64,000 nt of DNA. It comes from Amborella trichopoda (lineage: Eukaryota; Streptophyta; Magnoliopsida; Amborellales; Amborellaceae). Within the stretch, counting starts at the first letter, position 1, and each line of letters opens with the position of its first letter. The notes under the pieces were generated by a model that worked only from the letters and a program-made list of their open reading frames with translations, searched no databases and had not been told where the DNA came from. The stretch spans positions 6,280,523 to 6,344,522 of the forward strand of contig NW_006499751.1 of NCBI RefSeq assembly GCF_000471905.2, given 5' to 3'. The position numbers and the translations under genes are program-made. This document shows, piece by piece, positions 1 to 11,868 of the stretch.

Positions 1-137
1 CCAAATGAATATGTTACCATATTCGAAAAATGGTGCATGCTCAGAAAAGTTTCGTAATACTAGCAAATATATCAATTTACACCAAAGAATTATGGAAGGT
101 ATGGGTAAAATACCTTTAAGGTCACGAAGTTGATACC

Positions 138-350
138 ATGAATAGTAGGAGGAGATTAACAAATTTTGTCATAAAAGTTCATGTAAAAATCAGAGAAAAG
201 ATAATTATGGCAAACTTTGTTAATATAGATGATGGAGAGTATCAAGCTGGAATTGATCCAATAACCCTTGAAGAGATTGGCCCCTATACGGCTTCAAAAG
301 ATGTGCTAATTTTTACTATAGAAGGAGGAAAAGAAGTTGAGTGCCCCTAA
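138..350 (+). pseudogene. Caulimovirid protease C-terminal fragment (endogenous pararetrovirus)
   Basis: A 70-codon open stretch. Its second half (about residues 32-66, around YQAGIDPI and GPYTASKDVLIFTI) resembles the last part of the aspartic protease domain of plant pararetroviruses, just before the reverse transcriptase. The catalytic DTG/DSG motif is not visible; it would lie upstream and is lost or scrambled in bases 1-137. The frame ends at a TAA. About 500 bases downstream, RT-like motifs appear in the expected order, and that is the main support. In the virus this protease would process the polyprotein. Here it is a broken fossil. A Ty3/gypsy source is possible but fits the RT part less well. 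Moderate confidence. Confidence 0.45.
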
Positions 351-1050
351 CTTCCAAAATGAGGACAAATAAATTACAAGAAAATCCTTATACGATATAA
401 ATGAAGCCCATAAACTAGAAAGGGAATACAAAAAATATGAATTGATAAAGGAAATCAAGGACATGAGTTTAGAAGCAAGTTAAGAAATTTTTGAAGTTTC
501 GAAAAAATGTTGTTTAAAATACCCTTTAGAGAGTTGGGACAAATCACATACGCACTTTTCATGATATTCCAATTCAAAGCAAATCAATTAGGTGTAATGA
601 GAGGATGAAAAAGAATAAAAATAACAGGTTAAAGAACCGAATCAAAAGGTTAATTAAGTCATCAGAGTCAAATTATTCATATGGCGTGTTTATAGTTCAA
701 AATTATTTAGAAGGAAAAAAAAAAGGTAGGAAAATCTGGCATGGTCATTAATTCCTCTAAATCACGTAACTGTTTAGATAAAGTAGCATATGTTGAATAA
801 AAAAGAGTTGATTAAGAGGGTAGCACAAAAAAATAATTTTCCAAACTTAATTGAAAGTCTGGCTATCACCAAGTTATGATTGAAGAAGTAAATATTCATA
901 AAACAACATTCTCCACTCCAGAAGGATTGTATGAATGAATGGTGATACCTTTTGGCCAAAAAATTGCCCCATCACAGTTTCAACATAAAATGGTGTTGTC
1001 ATGTATTTTTTATGTATTTCTTTCCCCAATGTGAATGAAAGAGGATGTGG
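351..1050 (+). pseudogene. Caulimovirid reverse transcriptase remnant (endogenous pararetrovirus)
   Basis: Reading across frames gives a decayed RT. Near 515-545 is a PLESWDK segment like the linker that precedes caulimovirid RTs. Near 655-700 is SSESNYSYGVFIVQN, at the place of the conserved serine-rich approach to RT motif 1. At 858-992 one frame reads SGYHQVMIEE, then TTFSTPEGLYE, a TGA stop, and PFGQKIAPSQFQHKM, which match the RT palm motifs around the PFG box. The catalytic YXDD box that should follow (about 1000-1030) is not recognisable. Stops and frameshifts are frequent. The form with KIAP after the PFG box and the short gap from protease to RT favour Caulimoviridae over Ty3/gypsy. 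RNase H is not seen. Confidence 0.6.
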
Positions 1051-2300
1051 TCACAACCAAGACCCATAGATACCAGACATGCTTATGGACTACGGAAGCC
1101 TGTGTAAAAATAAGCCCTATTTTGAAGAGAAATGGTAATGGTATTATCTTGGCCTCAAAAGATGTATAGGGGCCTCTTAGGACTTCAAAAAAGCATCTCC
1201 CTAAGTTTCATCACGATCCGATAAAAATAAGAGGGAACAAGCAAATAATTAGTTTGGAGTACAACTTTCTAATGTGCACAAGGTACACCATAGCTAAAAA
1301 CAAACGTTATTGATTTATGATGGCCGTCAGTCCACCGCATATTGATACGAAAGGCCGAAGCTAGCTCAACTGCCAAATTTCAGCTCAAACAGACCTTTCT
1401 AGGTCATGCTTTCCCAAAAGAGCGAGGCCTTTTACTATTCATGTGAAACCACCAAGAAACAATTCCCATTTATAATAATTGTATTTTTAAAAATGGGGCA
1501 TCCTTGAGAGAATTGTATCTCTATCGTCCTAAGGCAGATATTTTAATATGATGTTCCCCTGGTGTATTCTTGAGACGGGATAAATCCTAAAGAGAGTTGC
1601 CCGAAAAGTGCATTTTGTAGAATTTTATGTGCAAGACATCTCCTTGCTCAAACAAACCTTTCTCGAAGCTCTGAGATCGTATGACCTTAAAAATGGAAGC
1701 ATTGCGACCATGACTCCAAGCACTTCAATTTGAGATAAGATTTGCTCGAAGTGAAGACCAGGAAGACTCCGACCCAAGGCTCTAAAAAAAGCATAATTTT
1801 TTAGTCGCCAAAAAACTATTTCGGTGACTTTCAAAATTCCTAAAGAGATCAATCAAAGTCCAAATTACATGATTTTTTATTGAAAAACGATCACAGATTT
1901 CTTCTTCAATTGACAACTAAAAAGAAGACCAAAGACACGATAAATCAAGCTAGATCTAATGTTGAAGAATTCAAGCTTTTGTGTTTAGCTGGAATTTGGA
2001 AACCATAAGCTATAAACTCCATGTCAAGATACAAATCATATATCAAAACATTCCTCTTGGGATGATCTATATTTTCACGATGAAAGATCACCTGAAACGT
2101 CACTGAATCGCAAGGGAGAAGCCCCCAAGCCATGTGGATGGGAAGATGCATCTTTTTGGGGACCTATTTGTCATTTTCACATTTCTTAGGGGTAGAATTG
2201 GTCATGTTTTTTAAAATTCGAAAATCACTTCTAATTCATTTTAATTCTATTTTCTAGCAATTAGGTTAGCTCTTGAATATGCACCCTCGTTTAAGTGGGT
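1051..2300 (+). mobile_element. Diverged LTR-like sequence, plus orientation
   Basis: No gene seen. The stretch carries, in the same order, phrases found in the U3 half of the plus-oriented LTRs in this window: CTAAGTTTCATCACGATC near 1203, a phrase on CCAAATTTCAGCTCAAACAG near 1374, and an AT-rich block ending TTTTCTAGCAATTAGG near 2253-2268, just before a phrase like CACCC(A/T)CGTTT. This looks like an old U3 of a related family. Its boundaries and TG/CA ends were not found. Bases 2301-2479 hold nothing I recognise. Confidence 0.35.
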
Positions 2301-2479
2301 ACTGGTCAGGGTACCTGGGTTGTGGGCACGTGGGTGGTCTCCTCACACGCCTGGTGCCCCCTCCCTCTCGAACAATCGTGTGGCCTCACGAGTGGTACAC
2401 TCACATGTCTCTCGTGGTGTCACTTATGTGTGGATAGGCATGTCCAACTTCGTGAGAAGATTTTAAAAAATGGTTAAGA

Positions 2480-3467
2480 GATGTATTGAAGCACCTACTT
2501 CACCGCAATTGGGATCATGGGAAAAGCCCAGGCAAAAACGCCCTCTTAGATCACTTCATGAAAGCCCTCCAGTTGTCTACCAGCATGGTTTAGACATGGA
2601 TCCCTTTCAAACATCAATACGTCATCTCGGTTCTTTCTTATAAATTGCTATGGGAGTTCTAATGAAAATTCTCCTCTTTGATGGGTTTTTTGAGTGAGTG
2701 ATCTGATATGATTTGAGAATGGGGGAGGAGAAAGTCCTCTCACGACCTAAACATTATATACCAGGGTGGTTGAGACAGCAAGAGAATCAGAATTTTGAAG
2801 AAAACTAACACAGGACGACTGCAACTCGAGTAAACGAGTGCCAGAGAAACAATGTCTCTTACAACCTCAATTTACTGTGCGAGAAGTAGTTAGAGCAGCA
2901 ACCCCATAATTAAGCTTCTAAAACACTATCTTATGACGTCCTAGATCAAGTGTTTCAAGTAATGAGAAAGACAATCAATGAAATAAAAGGGGAAACTGTG
3001 GTTGGCTAGGCGAGGGTAGAGAAATAGATGTGAGCGAGTGGAATGTGTGGGAAGGAGTGTGAAAATTTCTGAGCGCGGGTAGCTCAATGTGATATGAGTG
3101 AGGCATGACTAATACGCATTAGAGCACGGTGGACGAGTGCGCCTTAGAGCGTAGGTGGAAAAGTGCACAGCTAAGCGCGGGTCGACAAGTGCACATTAGA
3201 GCGTGGGTGGACAAGTGCGAAGCTAAGCGCGGGTCGACGAGTGCGCGTTAGAGCGCAGGGGGGACAAATGTTCAACTTGGTGTGGGTCGACAAGTGCGCA
3301 TTAGAGTGCAGGTAGACTAGCGCGCGTTAAAGTACGGGTGGACGAGTGCGTGCTAAAGTGGGAGTGGACAAGTGTGCGTTAAAGCGCAAGTGGATGAGTG
3401 CGCATTAATGAGTGGGTGGATGAGTGCGTGTTAAAGCACTGGTGGATGAGTGCACGTTAAAGCGCGG
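2480..3467 (-). mobile_element. E0 LTR, left part (R/U5 end), minus orientation
   Basis: Near 2548-2620 the sequence matches the conserved 3'-end block of the minus-oriented LTRs here (CGCCCTCTTAGATCA, then GAA(G/T)AAAGCCC and the CAGTTG stretch), with clear divergence. It ends in a minisatellite that stops at 3467 and resumes at 35023, so E1 is inserted in it. With 35023-36888 the rebuilt LTR would be about 2.85 kb, close to the 2.7-2.8 kb of related LTRs. The left end is approximate because no clear TGGTTAGG terminus was seen. Confidence 0.45.
3121..3467. repeat. 26-bp minisatellite in the E0 LTR
   Basis: About 13 degenerate copies of a 25-26 bp unit of the form AAAGCGCGGGTGGACGAGTG plus CGCGTT. 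The array is cut by the E1 insertion after AAAGCGCGG at 3467, and two or three more copies follow at 35027-35090 on the far side. The split array is the evidence that the 31.5 kb between them is inserted. Confidence 0.8.
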
Positions 3468-4950
3468 TGATTAGGTGCCTCGATCTCGCCCTTTGGATCT
3501 AGATGATCTGACGGCACGTATCTCAGGTTTCTAGTGAATCCAGGACTTGAGATCGCTCTCTCAGGAACCGTGCTCAAGAGCTAGGGCAGGTATACCAACC
3601 GATAAGAGAGGAATTTAATGTGGGTTCGGGACTTACTCGGGCTGGCTCGCATGGGCGCCCTCTTAGATTATGAAGAAAGCCCCCCAGTTGCCTTAGTTGG
3701 TTTGGAATAGCCTCCCTTTGACATGCGATCACCTTGTTTTCTACACAACACTAATTTGGTTAATTTTCAAGACAAGTGGGCCGAAGGGACCCACCCTTGT
3801 CTTAGGGCAATGTACATTCATATGAGAGAGTGATGGAATGGAAGGAAGAAGAATTTAGACGGCAATTAGCCTCGCCGTTGGCATTATGAGAAGACACAGC
3901 GTCCCTTGCGGGTGGGGATGACTTCTGGTGAGGCTCACGATGATAGCTCCCTGTGAGGCACACGGTGCTAGACGTGGAACACGAGAGAAACCGTAGACGA
4001 CAATAAGCATCATCATTGGTAACGCGAGAAGGAAGCACATCTCTTGCGGACGGGGATAGCTTTTGGTGAGGCGCACGACGATAACTTCTCATAAGTCGTA
4101 TGGTGATTACCTCTCGTGGAGCGCACGGCGATAGGCGTGGGACGCAAGAGAAGCCTACACACATCGATAGGCGCAGGGAGGCACGAAAGGAGCCTGCGAA
4201 TGGCGATGGGCATCGAGCGAGCGAAAGAAGCATGCTCACGACGATAGGCACAGAGAGGCACGAGCGAGTGAAAGAAGCCTATGCACGACGATAAGCGTAG
4301 AGAAGCGCGATAGGAGCCTGCGCGCGGCAATGGGCACCGAGCGAGTGAAAGAAGTCTGTGCACGGCAATGGGCACCGAGCGAGTGAAAGAAGCCTGCGCA
4401 CGGCGATAGGTGCAGAGAGGCGCGAAAGGAGCCTGCACACGACGATGGGCACCAAGCGAGTGAAAGAAGCCTACGCATGGCGATAGGCGCAGAGAGGCGC
4501 GAAAGGATCCTACGCGCGGCGATGGGCACTGAGCGTAAGAGAAGCTCGTGAACGGCAATGGACATTCGCCGCCAGCAATAGTCACGCGACAGGGTGAAGC
4601 CCCTGTGTAAGACAGTAAGCTTCGCTACCCATGTTCCTCGTTGAGATGTTGAGGACACACCTAGGGACTACAATGAGCAGCGCCGTCTGCAAATCTCATC
4701 GAGAGATCGAGACGTGCAAACAGAAGGGGAAAAGGAGCTTGCGCATGGCGCTTCCATCCCATGCGTGACCTGTGAAACCACAGGAAGGATAAAAAGAAAA
4801 GAAAGAGGCATGTACGATACTGCCACTGTCGTGCATGGCCTCTAAGGGAGGCTCAAGTGAAGAAGAAGAAGAAGAAAGAAAATAAAAGAGAGAATATTTA
4901 ACTTGAGTCTAGGGGTATTGGTCCAAAAGTTTCTCTCTCCTTATCTCTCT
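3468..4950 (-). repeat. E1 3' LTR, left part (U5 side)
   Basis: It starts TGATTAGGTGCC, the reverse complement of the family 3' terminus (normally CACCTAACCA). The first 350 bases are the conserved terminal block seen in nine other places here. Bases 3840-4900 are a middle module rich in GCGAT and GAAAGAAGC repeats, shared with 18660-19610, 38010-38900 and 48340-49240. The LTR is broken after 4950 by EP and resumes at 12805. Confidence 0.8.
4130..4570. repeat. About 41-62 bp minisatellite in the E1 LTR middle
   Basis: Serial copies of GGGCACCGAGCGAGTGAAAG with GAAGCCTGCGCACGGCGAT alternate with a variant containing GCAGAGAGGCGCGAAAGGAG. Roughly ten units. Several reading frames run through it on both strands, but only because the repeat lacks stops. 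Confidence 0.7.
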
Positions 4951-6184
4951 TGTTTGAAGACATTTTTTAGCACCTTGGTTTGGTCAATAAAGCTTGACAA
5001 ACAGTGGAAATTTCGATAGTCTCAGAATAGTCCCAGAACTGGTCAAGATCTTCATAAGGACTCTCAAAAGTTTACTGTCATGTTTCGTCGCATTCCAACA
5101 TATATAAGGTAGTGTAGATTGAAAATAGTTCCGACAGAATCAGCCTCTAGCACTCTAAAATGGACGCCTATAACTGGATCTATATTGTTGGTGTCTCAAT
5201 TTGCAGTGCGACTACCGCCATTGGATCCGACACAATTGAAAATTCCCCAAGGATTAAATTTCAGCTTAAACGGACACTCCAGGAAGAAGTTATAGGCAAA
5301 ATAGTGAAACAGGAGGAGCTGCACACTATTCCTGTGCAGCCACCATGCAACTCAACTCCATTAAAGGGATAGTCACGAACAGTGACTTGCGACGCTTATA
5401 TCTCCCTCGTTCAAGATTAGATCATGCTCAAACTTGTTGAACCGTGTTTGTCTCATTGAGACGACACCCGAGCGCGAATAACAGCTAGAGAGAAGTTGCT
5501 GATTCGTGAAGAAAGTGTAGAAACAGTCAGCAACGTTGTGCCACGCTCGAGCGGCCAAATCACACCGCTCGCGATCCCGATTGACGGGAGACTAATTCCA
5601 TCGCGTGCGTAAGGTCTCGTGCTATCTCTGGCCCGAATCCCGTAATGATGAACGGTCGGATTCCTCACACGAAGCCGACTGCAAATTCCGTCATTGGAAT
5701 TCCAGATTCCGGCCAAAACTCCAAGGTTGCAAATGCTTCGTTCGGGCACGGAATCGAGCTGCGTTTGTTGCCCGCGATCGTGACGGCATGCTTAATGTGA
5801 TCCAGCAAAGAAATCACAGAAAAACATCAAGGAATGAGCATACAATCGATCCAAAGTTTCAAAATTCATTCAAATTTCAAGTCACATGATTGTGCCCCAA
5901 AAGCACGATCCATGGCTAAAAATTGGTATCAAATTGATCGTCATGCCGAGCCCTACAAGAAAACAATCATCTTTCGATCAACCGAGCATCGGAACGACCC
6001 CGAATCATTCATGAAAAATCATGCACCTTCTAAGACAGCACATGGATTGTTCTGAAATTCCATAAATTGTTAGGAATAGACAAATCTATCATTTTGTACC
6101 CTATTTTTTAATTTTTTTCATTCAATTTAATTTTAATTTTTAGCAATTGGGGTTACTTTTTATCATCCACCCATGTTTGGGCAC

Positions 6185-6210
6185 AATTCTATATATACTA
6201 TATACTACCA
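6185..6210 (+). promoter_or_regulatory. TATA box of the EP 5' LTR
   Basis: TTCTATATATACTATATA lies at the place where every LTR of this family has a TATA-like motif, just after a phrase CACCCATGTTTGGGCAC. Transcription would start about 30 bases downstream and define the U3/R border. Confidence 0.55.
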
Positions 6211-7745
6211 TTGCACACCAACCCTTTCACTAGTTTAATAAAATTTTTTTATCTTGCCTATTATTGGGTCATGTCTTGGGAGAGAGATGAAAGAGAGAAA
6301 TTTTTGGTCGTTTACCCTTGGGCTAAGTGTAAATCTCTCTCTTCTCTTTCTCCGTCATTTCTTTCTCTATCCTCTTCCACAAACAGCGGAAGCCTATTGT
6401 TGTATGTGTCACTCTCTCGTCCTTTCTTATTCTCTCCTTCCCTGTCTATGGTCCCTCCTGACCACCTTTCCCTTCTATCTCCTGGTGGTCCCTCAGGTCC
6501 ACCTATCTTCTTCTTCCTTTTCATTTCCCAGCATGACTACTTCCTCCTTGTGGACCCTCAGGTCCACTTCCTCCTCCTTTTCGTGATGATCCATCTTTTT
6601 TCTTTTTCTATACTCCCTCACGAGCATCCCTCTTGGCGCACCCTCGATCCCTCATCGTCATCCATCTTCTTTTCTTTTTCTGTACTCCCTCGCAGCGTCC
6701 CTCTTGGCGCACCCTCGTAGTGACTCCCTCTCTCTCACGTCCCGTGGTCCTGCGTGACCACTATTCCCTAAGGTCTTTTTACCTATAGCCGTGTTTCCGT
6801 GTTGACCCATCTACCTATGGCGGCGAGCATCTCATTTTACCTATCGCCGTGCGTCCCCTTCCTAACCCTATCGCCGTGGGTCCCTTTCCTAACCCCGTCG
6901 CCGCGCGCCTCTACTCTTCCCAACTCCACTGCGGTCTTCTTGCTCCCATCCCCTTTTCTCCCTCTCAACCCACTGTTGTGCACCAACAGCCTCATTTTTC
7001 CCTACCACTCACCTTTACCCCTCCCACGCTTCACCTCACGCAGCAATTTCTTACTCCTCCATTCAATCCATTCCAATTGCAGCATCTATCTCCGTCCTTA
7101 TCTTCTTCAATCACGACTCATCAGCCACCATCTCACGGCCTCACCTTTGCCACCAACCATTAGCAGCCAAAGCTCCGTCATCTCCCTGTGCTTCTTCATC
7201 TTGCACCACTTTAACCACCTTACTCTTTTCTCTCCGCAACTATTTCTGCCATTGCCGCCCTGTCACCCGCTCTGTTTTCTGCTGCATCGCAGCCCATCCA
7301 CCATTGTCGCCACTGCTCTCTCCTCAATTACCCCATCTTTCTTTCCACCAAAAATCAGGCAGCAGCCTGGCTGCCGTGCTCTTCAACTGAACACCCAACC
7401 TCCACCATCTCTCCACCCCATCTCAGCTGCTGTCCTCTCTACCTCCGCTGCCACCACCTAGTCTAGCGGCTCTCATTTCAGCTTCGACCACCACCTGCAA
7501 CCAACCTTCCCACACCAGCCGCTGTCTCTGCCCAGTCACGCACCTTTCGCCGCCCCTGCTCTTCCGCCATTCTCTTCTATCCTCCGCCTGCTGAGTCCAT
7601 TCTCCCGTTCCCCTGTTCCTTTCTCTCACAATAACCAACTTAAAAAAACCACAAGTGAAAACCCTGTCTTTTGCGTTTCGTCAAAGTTTCGCACTACTTC
7701 TTTTTCTTTCGTTCCACTTTTCTCAGTCTTCATGTAACTAACCCA

Positions 7746-7751
<6 letters not shown>

Positions 7752-7782
<31 letters not shown>

Positions 7783-7791
7783 AACTTAAAA
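7752..7791 (+). repeat. (CT)n microsatellite
   Basis: About 19 CT dinucleotides in a row within the EP 5' LTR; the paired LTR copy near 11670-11680 has only a few, so the tract expanded or contracted after insertion. Confidence 0.9.
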
Positions 7792-7929
7792 AGAACCAAT
7801 ACGACAAAACTACTCTCTCTCTCTCTCAACTAATACCCTTTTCTTTTAATTATCTAGACGTTATTCCCCATCATTCATGTAATACCCAATACCTTAGTAA
7901 TAAAACCCCTTCTTCCATGATCAATTAAA

Positions 7930-8630
7930 ACTTTATTATTATTATTATTTTATTAACTTCATCCATTCTACCTTCATCCTATTCTTTTTTTTTACTTCAT
8001 TCATTATTCTCCCTTACCTTATTTTGTTTTATTTACTTCATTTATCTCATCATTTGATTTACCTCTTTATTCTAGCTTATTTCATTTACTTTATTTATCT
8101 CATTTCATTCTCCTCTTTTATTTTATTTTATTTTACTTTATCTTATTTTATTCACCTCATTTTTTCTTTACCTTATTTTATTTTATTTATCTCATTTATT
8201 TTTATTTGTTTATTTTATCTTACTCTACCTTATTTTATTTTACTTCATTTATTTCTTTTATTTTATTTAACTATAACTTATTCTTTCTACTCCTTCCTTT
8301 TATTTCATTCACTTTATTTCATTCCATTTCATTCATCTTACCTCACTTATTTTATCCCACCATACCTTACTCTTACTCCAATTATTTATTTTATTTTAAT
8401 CACCTCATCCTATTTTATTTTCTTCCATCCCTTTTATTTTATTTTACTTTATTTTATTTATTTTGCTTAACTTTATTCAGATTGCGGATGACCAAACGTC
8501 GTGACGCCAAGGTTTAGCTGAGTCCATCTTCTAATCTTATTTTATTTCAATTCATCTCTTTCATTTTCATTTCATCTCATTCCACTTTACTTTTTGTTTC
8601 ACTTTATTTTATTTTATTTTATCTTCGACA
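7930..8630 (+). repeat. ATTTT/TTTAC-rich low-complexity block
   Basis: About 700 bp of T-rich sequence built from TTTATTTTATTTCA-like words, part of the EP LTR and repeated at 11880-12460 in the second LTR. It contains a 148-codon open frame of Tyr/Phe/Leu/Ile, an artefact of composition. Confidence 0.8.
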
Positions 8631-8980
8631 AGTCAGGGTCTCCAGACCCACTTGTCAGGACGCCTTACGTGTGTGTGTGTGTTTGCAGAAAATGAGAAAC
8701 AAGTCAAAGGAGCCGATTCCAAACCGGCCATAGGCCAGAGGGGCTTTCCAACGTGATCTAAGAGGGCACCCACGCGAGCTAGCCCGAGTGTGTCACGGAC
8801 CCACGTGAGGTAAGTCCCGCCTCACGACCCAAATTCCTCTCCCACTAGTTTGACACTTGCCCTTGTTTTGTAAACAAAGATCCTGAGAGAGCGATCTCAG
8901 ATCCCGGGTCTTTCGAACTCGAGACACGTGTCACCCAATCACCTAGATCCGGAGGGCGAGATCAAGGAACTTAACCAGCT

Positions 8981-9000
8981 TGGCGACTCCACTGGGGACA
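8981..9000 (+). other. Primer binding site of EP (tRNA-Arg type)
   Basis: TGGCGACTCCACTGGGGACA follows the LTR end after a GCT spacer. This closely matches the tRNA-Arg-complementary primer site typical of Ogre/Tat elements. E4 has the same layout on the other strand at 47944-47963. Confidence 0.8.
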
Positions 9001-9540
9001 CGCTACCCCATCGTTGGATCGTTCTTGTTTGACCTTCCTTTCTTTTTATTCCTACTCACTATACACACACTTGTCTTTGGTGTTATTTAACCCCTTCATC
9101 TGAGTCGGGGGTTTCATGATCCCCACACTCGTGAGTCTTCATCGAGAACAGGTTCCGCGAACCTCATGCCCGACCTTTCTCCTGACCATCGACCCTGTGT
9201 CACGCTCCCAGGTCATCACCTGGATAATGGCGAGGATGAACCAACAAGTCCCTCACTCCCTACCTCCTTGCAATGGCGGACCCTCGTCAACACACACCTT
9301 GCATTGGTGGCACGCATGTCACCACACTCAGTACGCACCCTACTACCGGCAACTCATTTGCCAGTCCCATTGCTTGGGGCATCCCAGAGACTGCCCCTCC
9401 CCCTCCCACAATTGACAGTTCATCTGTCATTCCTCCTACGGGTCGCCGCGAGGCTACCCCCCATTCTATATCACTTCAGGGCCCTATAACGAGAGGCTCA
9501 ACACCAGAAGGAGATCGTATAGCACTCAAACTTACTAGAG
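9001..9540 (+). pseudogene. gag: EP gag N-terminal fragment
   Basis: The stretch LIPTLV/MIPTLVSLHREQ, CPTFLL and VITWI (about 9116-9240) aligns with the start of the E4 Gag (LIPTLVTVSGKQ, FPTLLL, VLSWV). Upstream, FNPFI is present in both, but here it is followed by a TGA. The frame is cut at about 9540, where sequence jumps into the middle of an LTR. The product would have been the structural Gag that packages the element RNA. It is non-functional here. Confidence 0.6.
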
Positions 9541-10321
9541 AGTATTCGTCTAATTGAAACGAACGTTTTGATATGTGGTACGCTCCGTGACAACGCCTGA
9601 GCTCGAAGAAAAACTAGAGAGAAGTTACTGATCCGTGAAGAAAGTGTAAGAAAATCAGCAGCATCATGCTTTACTCGAGCGGCCAAATCACATCGCTCAT
9701 GAGCTCGATTGACGCGAGACCAATTTCATTGCGTGCGTAAGGTCTCGGGATATCTCTAACGCGAACCCCGTACATGATGAACGGTCGGATTCTGCAAACG
9801 AAGCTGACGAAGCGACTGCAAATTCGGTCTCCGAAATTCCAGATTTCGGGCAAAACTCCAAGGTTGCAAAAGCTTCGTCCGGGCACGGAATCGAGCTGAG
9901 TTTGTTACCCCGCGATTGTGACGGCATACTCAATGTGATCCAGCGAAGAAATCACAGAAAAACATCAAGAAACGAGCACGCAATTGATCCAAAGTTTCAA
10001 GATTCATTCAAATTTTAAGTCATATGATCGTGCCCCAAAAATACGATCAATGGCTCAAAGTTGGTATCAAATCGATCGTCATGTCGAGCCTTACAAGAAA
10101 ATAATCATCTTTCGATCTACCGGGCATCGGAACGATTCCGTATCATCCATGAAAAATCATGCACGTTTTAAGGAAGTATAGGGACTGTTATGGAATTTTA
10201 CAAATTATTATGAAAAAGTAAATACGTCATTTTGTACTTTATTTTTTAATTTTTTTTAATTCAATTTAATCTTAATTTTTAATAATTAATTTTACTTTTT
10301 ATCCTCCACCTGGTTGGACAC

Positions 10322-10340
10322 AATTCTATATATAGTACGT
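10322..10340 (+). promoter_or_regulatory. TATA box of the EP 3' LTR
   Basis: TTCTATATATAGTACG at the conserved LTR TATA position. Any transcript would read out through the 3' LTR into the E1 LTR remnant. Confidence 0.5.
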
Positions 10341-11819
10341 ATTACTACTATACACCGATCTTTCACTAGCTTACTACAACTTTTTTATCTTGCTTATTGT
10401 GAGTCATGTCTTGAGATAGAGAGAGGAAGGAGAGAGAAATTTTTGATCTGTACCCGTAGGCTCATTGTAAATCTTTCTCCTCCACATATAGGAGAAAGCC
10501 TATCGCCGTCTCACTCTTTGTTCCTTTCTTACTCTCTAATTCCCTCTCTGTAGTCCCTCATGACCATCTTTCCCTTCTCTCTCTTGGTTGTACCTCAGGT
10601 CCACCTAACCTAATCTTCTTCCTTTTCACCCCCGGTATGACCACTTCCTCCTTGTGGACCCTCGGGTCCACCTCCTCCTTCTTTTTTTGATGATCCGGTC
10701 ATCCATCTTCTTTTCTTTTTCTATACTCCCGCACAGCATCCTTCTTGGTGCACGACTCTCTCTCTCTCTCAACAGCCCGGTCCTGCGCAACCACCGTTCC
10801 CTACCCATCTACCAATCGCCCCGCGCACCTCATCTTACATGCCGCGCGCCTCTACTCTTCCCAACTCCACTGCAGTCTCTTTGCTCCCTTCCGCTTTTCT
10901 CTCTCTCAACCCACTGTTGTGCACCATCAGCCTCATTTTTTCCCTACCACTCACCTTTACCCCTGCCACGCTTCACCTCACACAGCAATTTCTTACCCGT
11001 CCATTCTATCCATTCCAATTGCAGTGGCCATCTCCGTCCTTATCTTCTTCAATCACCACTCATCATCCACCATCTCACGGCCTCACCTTTGCCACCGTCA
11101 CCTCCCTGTACTTCTTCATCTTTCACCACTTTAACCACCTTACTCTCTTCTCTCCGCAACTATTTCTGGCATTGCCGCCCTGTCACCCGCTCTGTTTTCT
11201 GCTGCAGCCCATCCACCATTGTCGCCACTGCTCTCTCCTCAATTACCCCACCATTCGTTCCACCAAAAATCAGGCAGCAGCCTGGCTGCCGCGCTCTTCA
11301 ACTGAACACCCAACCTCCACCATCTCTCCACCCCATCTCAGCTGCTGTCCTCTCTACCTCCGCTGCCACCACCAACTCTCGCAGCTCTCATTTCAGCTTC
11401 GACCACCACCTGCAACCAACCTTCCCACACCAGCCGCTGTCTCTGCCCAGTCACGCACTTTTCTCCGCCCTTACTCTTCCGCCATTCTCTTCTGTCCTCC
11501 GCCTGCTGAGTCCATTCTTCCATTCCCCTGTTCCTTTCTCTCATAAGAACCCACTAAAAAAAGCCTCAAGTGAAAACCGTCTTTTGAGTTTCGTCAAAGT
11601 TTCGCACTACCTCTTTTTCTTTCGTTCCCCTTTTCTCGTTCTGCATGTAACGAACCCAACAAAACTGTCTCTCTCTCTAAACTTAAAAAAACCAGTACCA
11701 CCAAACTCTCTCTCTCAACTAATCCCTTTTCTTTTATATATTATCTGGACGTTATTCCCCATCATTCAGAATACCATTTACCTTAGTAATAAAACCCCTT
11801 CTTCCGTGATCAATTGAAC

Positions 11820-11834
11820 CATTATTATTATTAC

Positions 11835-11867
<33 letters not shown>
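11820..11867 (+). repeat. (ATT)n microsatellite
   Basis: About 15 ATT/ACT trinucleotides in the EP 3' LTR; the 5' LTR has a shorter tract near 7931-7950. Confidence 0.9.

Positions 11868-11868
<1 letters not shown>

Larger units (their letters stand above)
4951..8977 (+). repeat. EP 5' LTR, about 4.0 kb
   Basis: The U3 (4951-6180) matches the U3 of the other family LTRs. After the TATA region comes a 2.3 kb middle unlike E1, E2, E3 or E4: C/T-rich sequence (6320-7640), a CT microsatellite (about 7752-7791), then T-rich ATTTT repeats (7930-8620). The last 350 bp (8640-8977) is the conserved terminal block ending TTAACCA. No gene is supported; the long open frames in the C/T-rich part are Ser/Pro/Leu low-complexity. 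Confidence 0.8.

Noticed and set aside
3802..4658. Overlapping Arg/Ser/Cys-rich open frames on both strands
   Set aside because: Several frames are open at once across the GCGAT minisatellite, which simply lacks stop codons.
8024..8470. 148-codon Tyr/Phe/Leu/Ile frame that looks like a membrane protein (also 11814-12389)
   Set aside because: Product of ATTTT low-complexity DNA in the LTR; no variation in composition, no start context, differs between the paired LTRs.
10654..11817. A 387-codon plus-strand open frame, the longest in the window, with a partner of 220 codons at 6799-7461
   Set aside because: It lies in the C/T-rich middle of an LTR, is almost pure Ser/Pro/Leu/His/Thr, and the two LTR copies switch frame relative to each other through indels, so the protein is not conserved.
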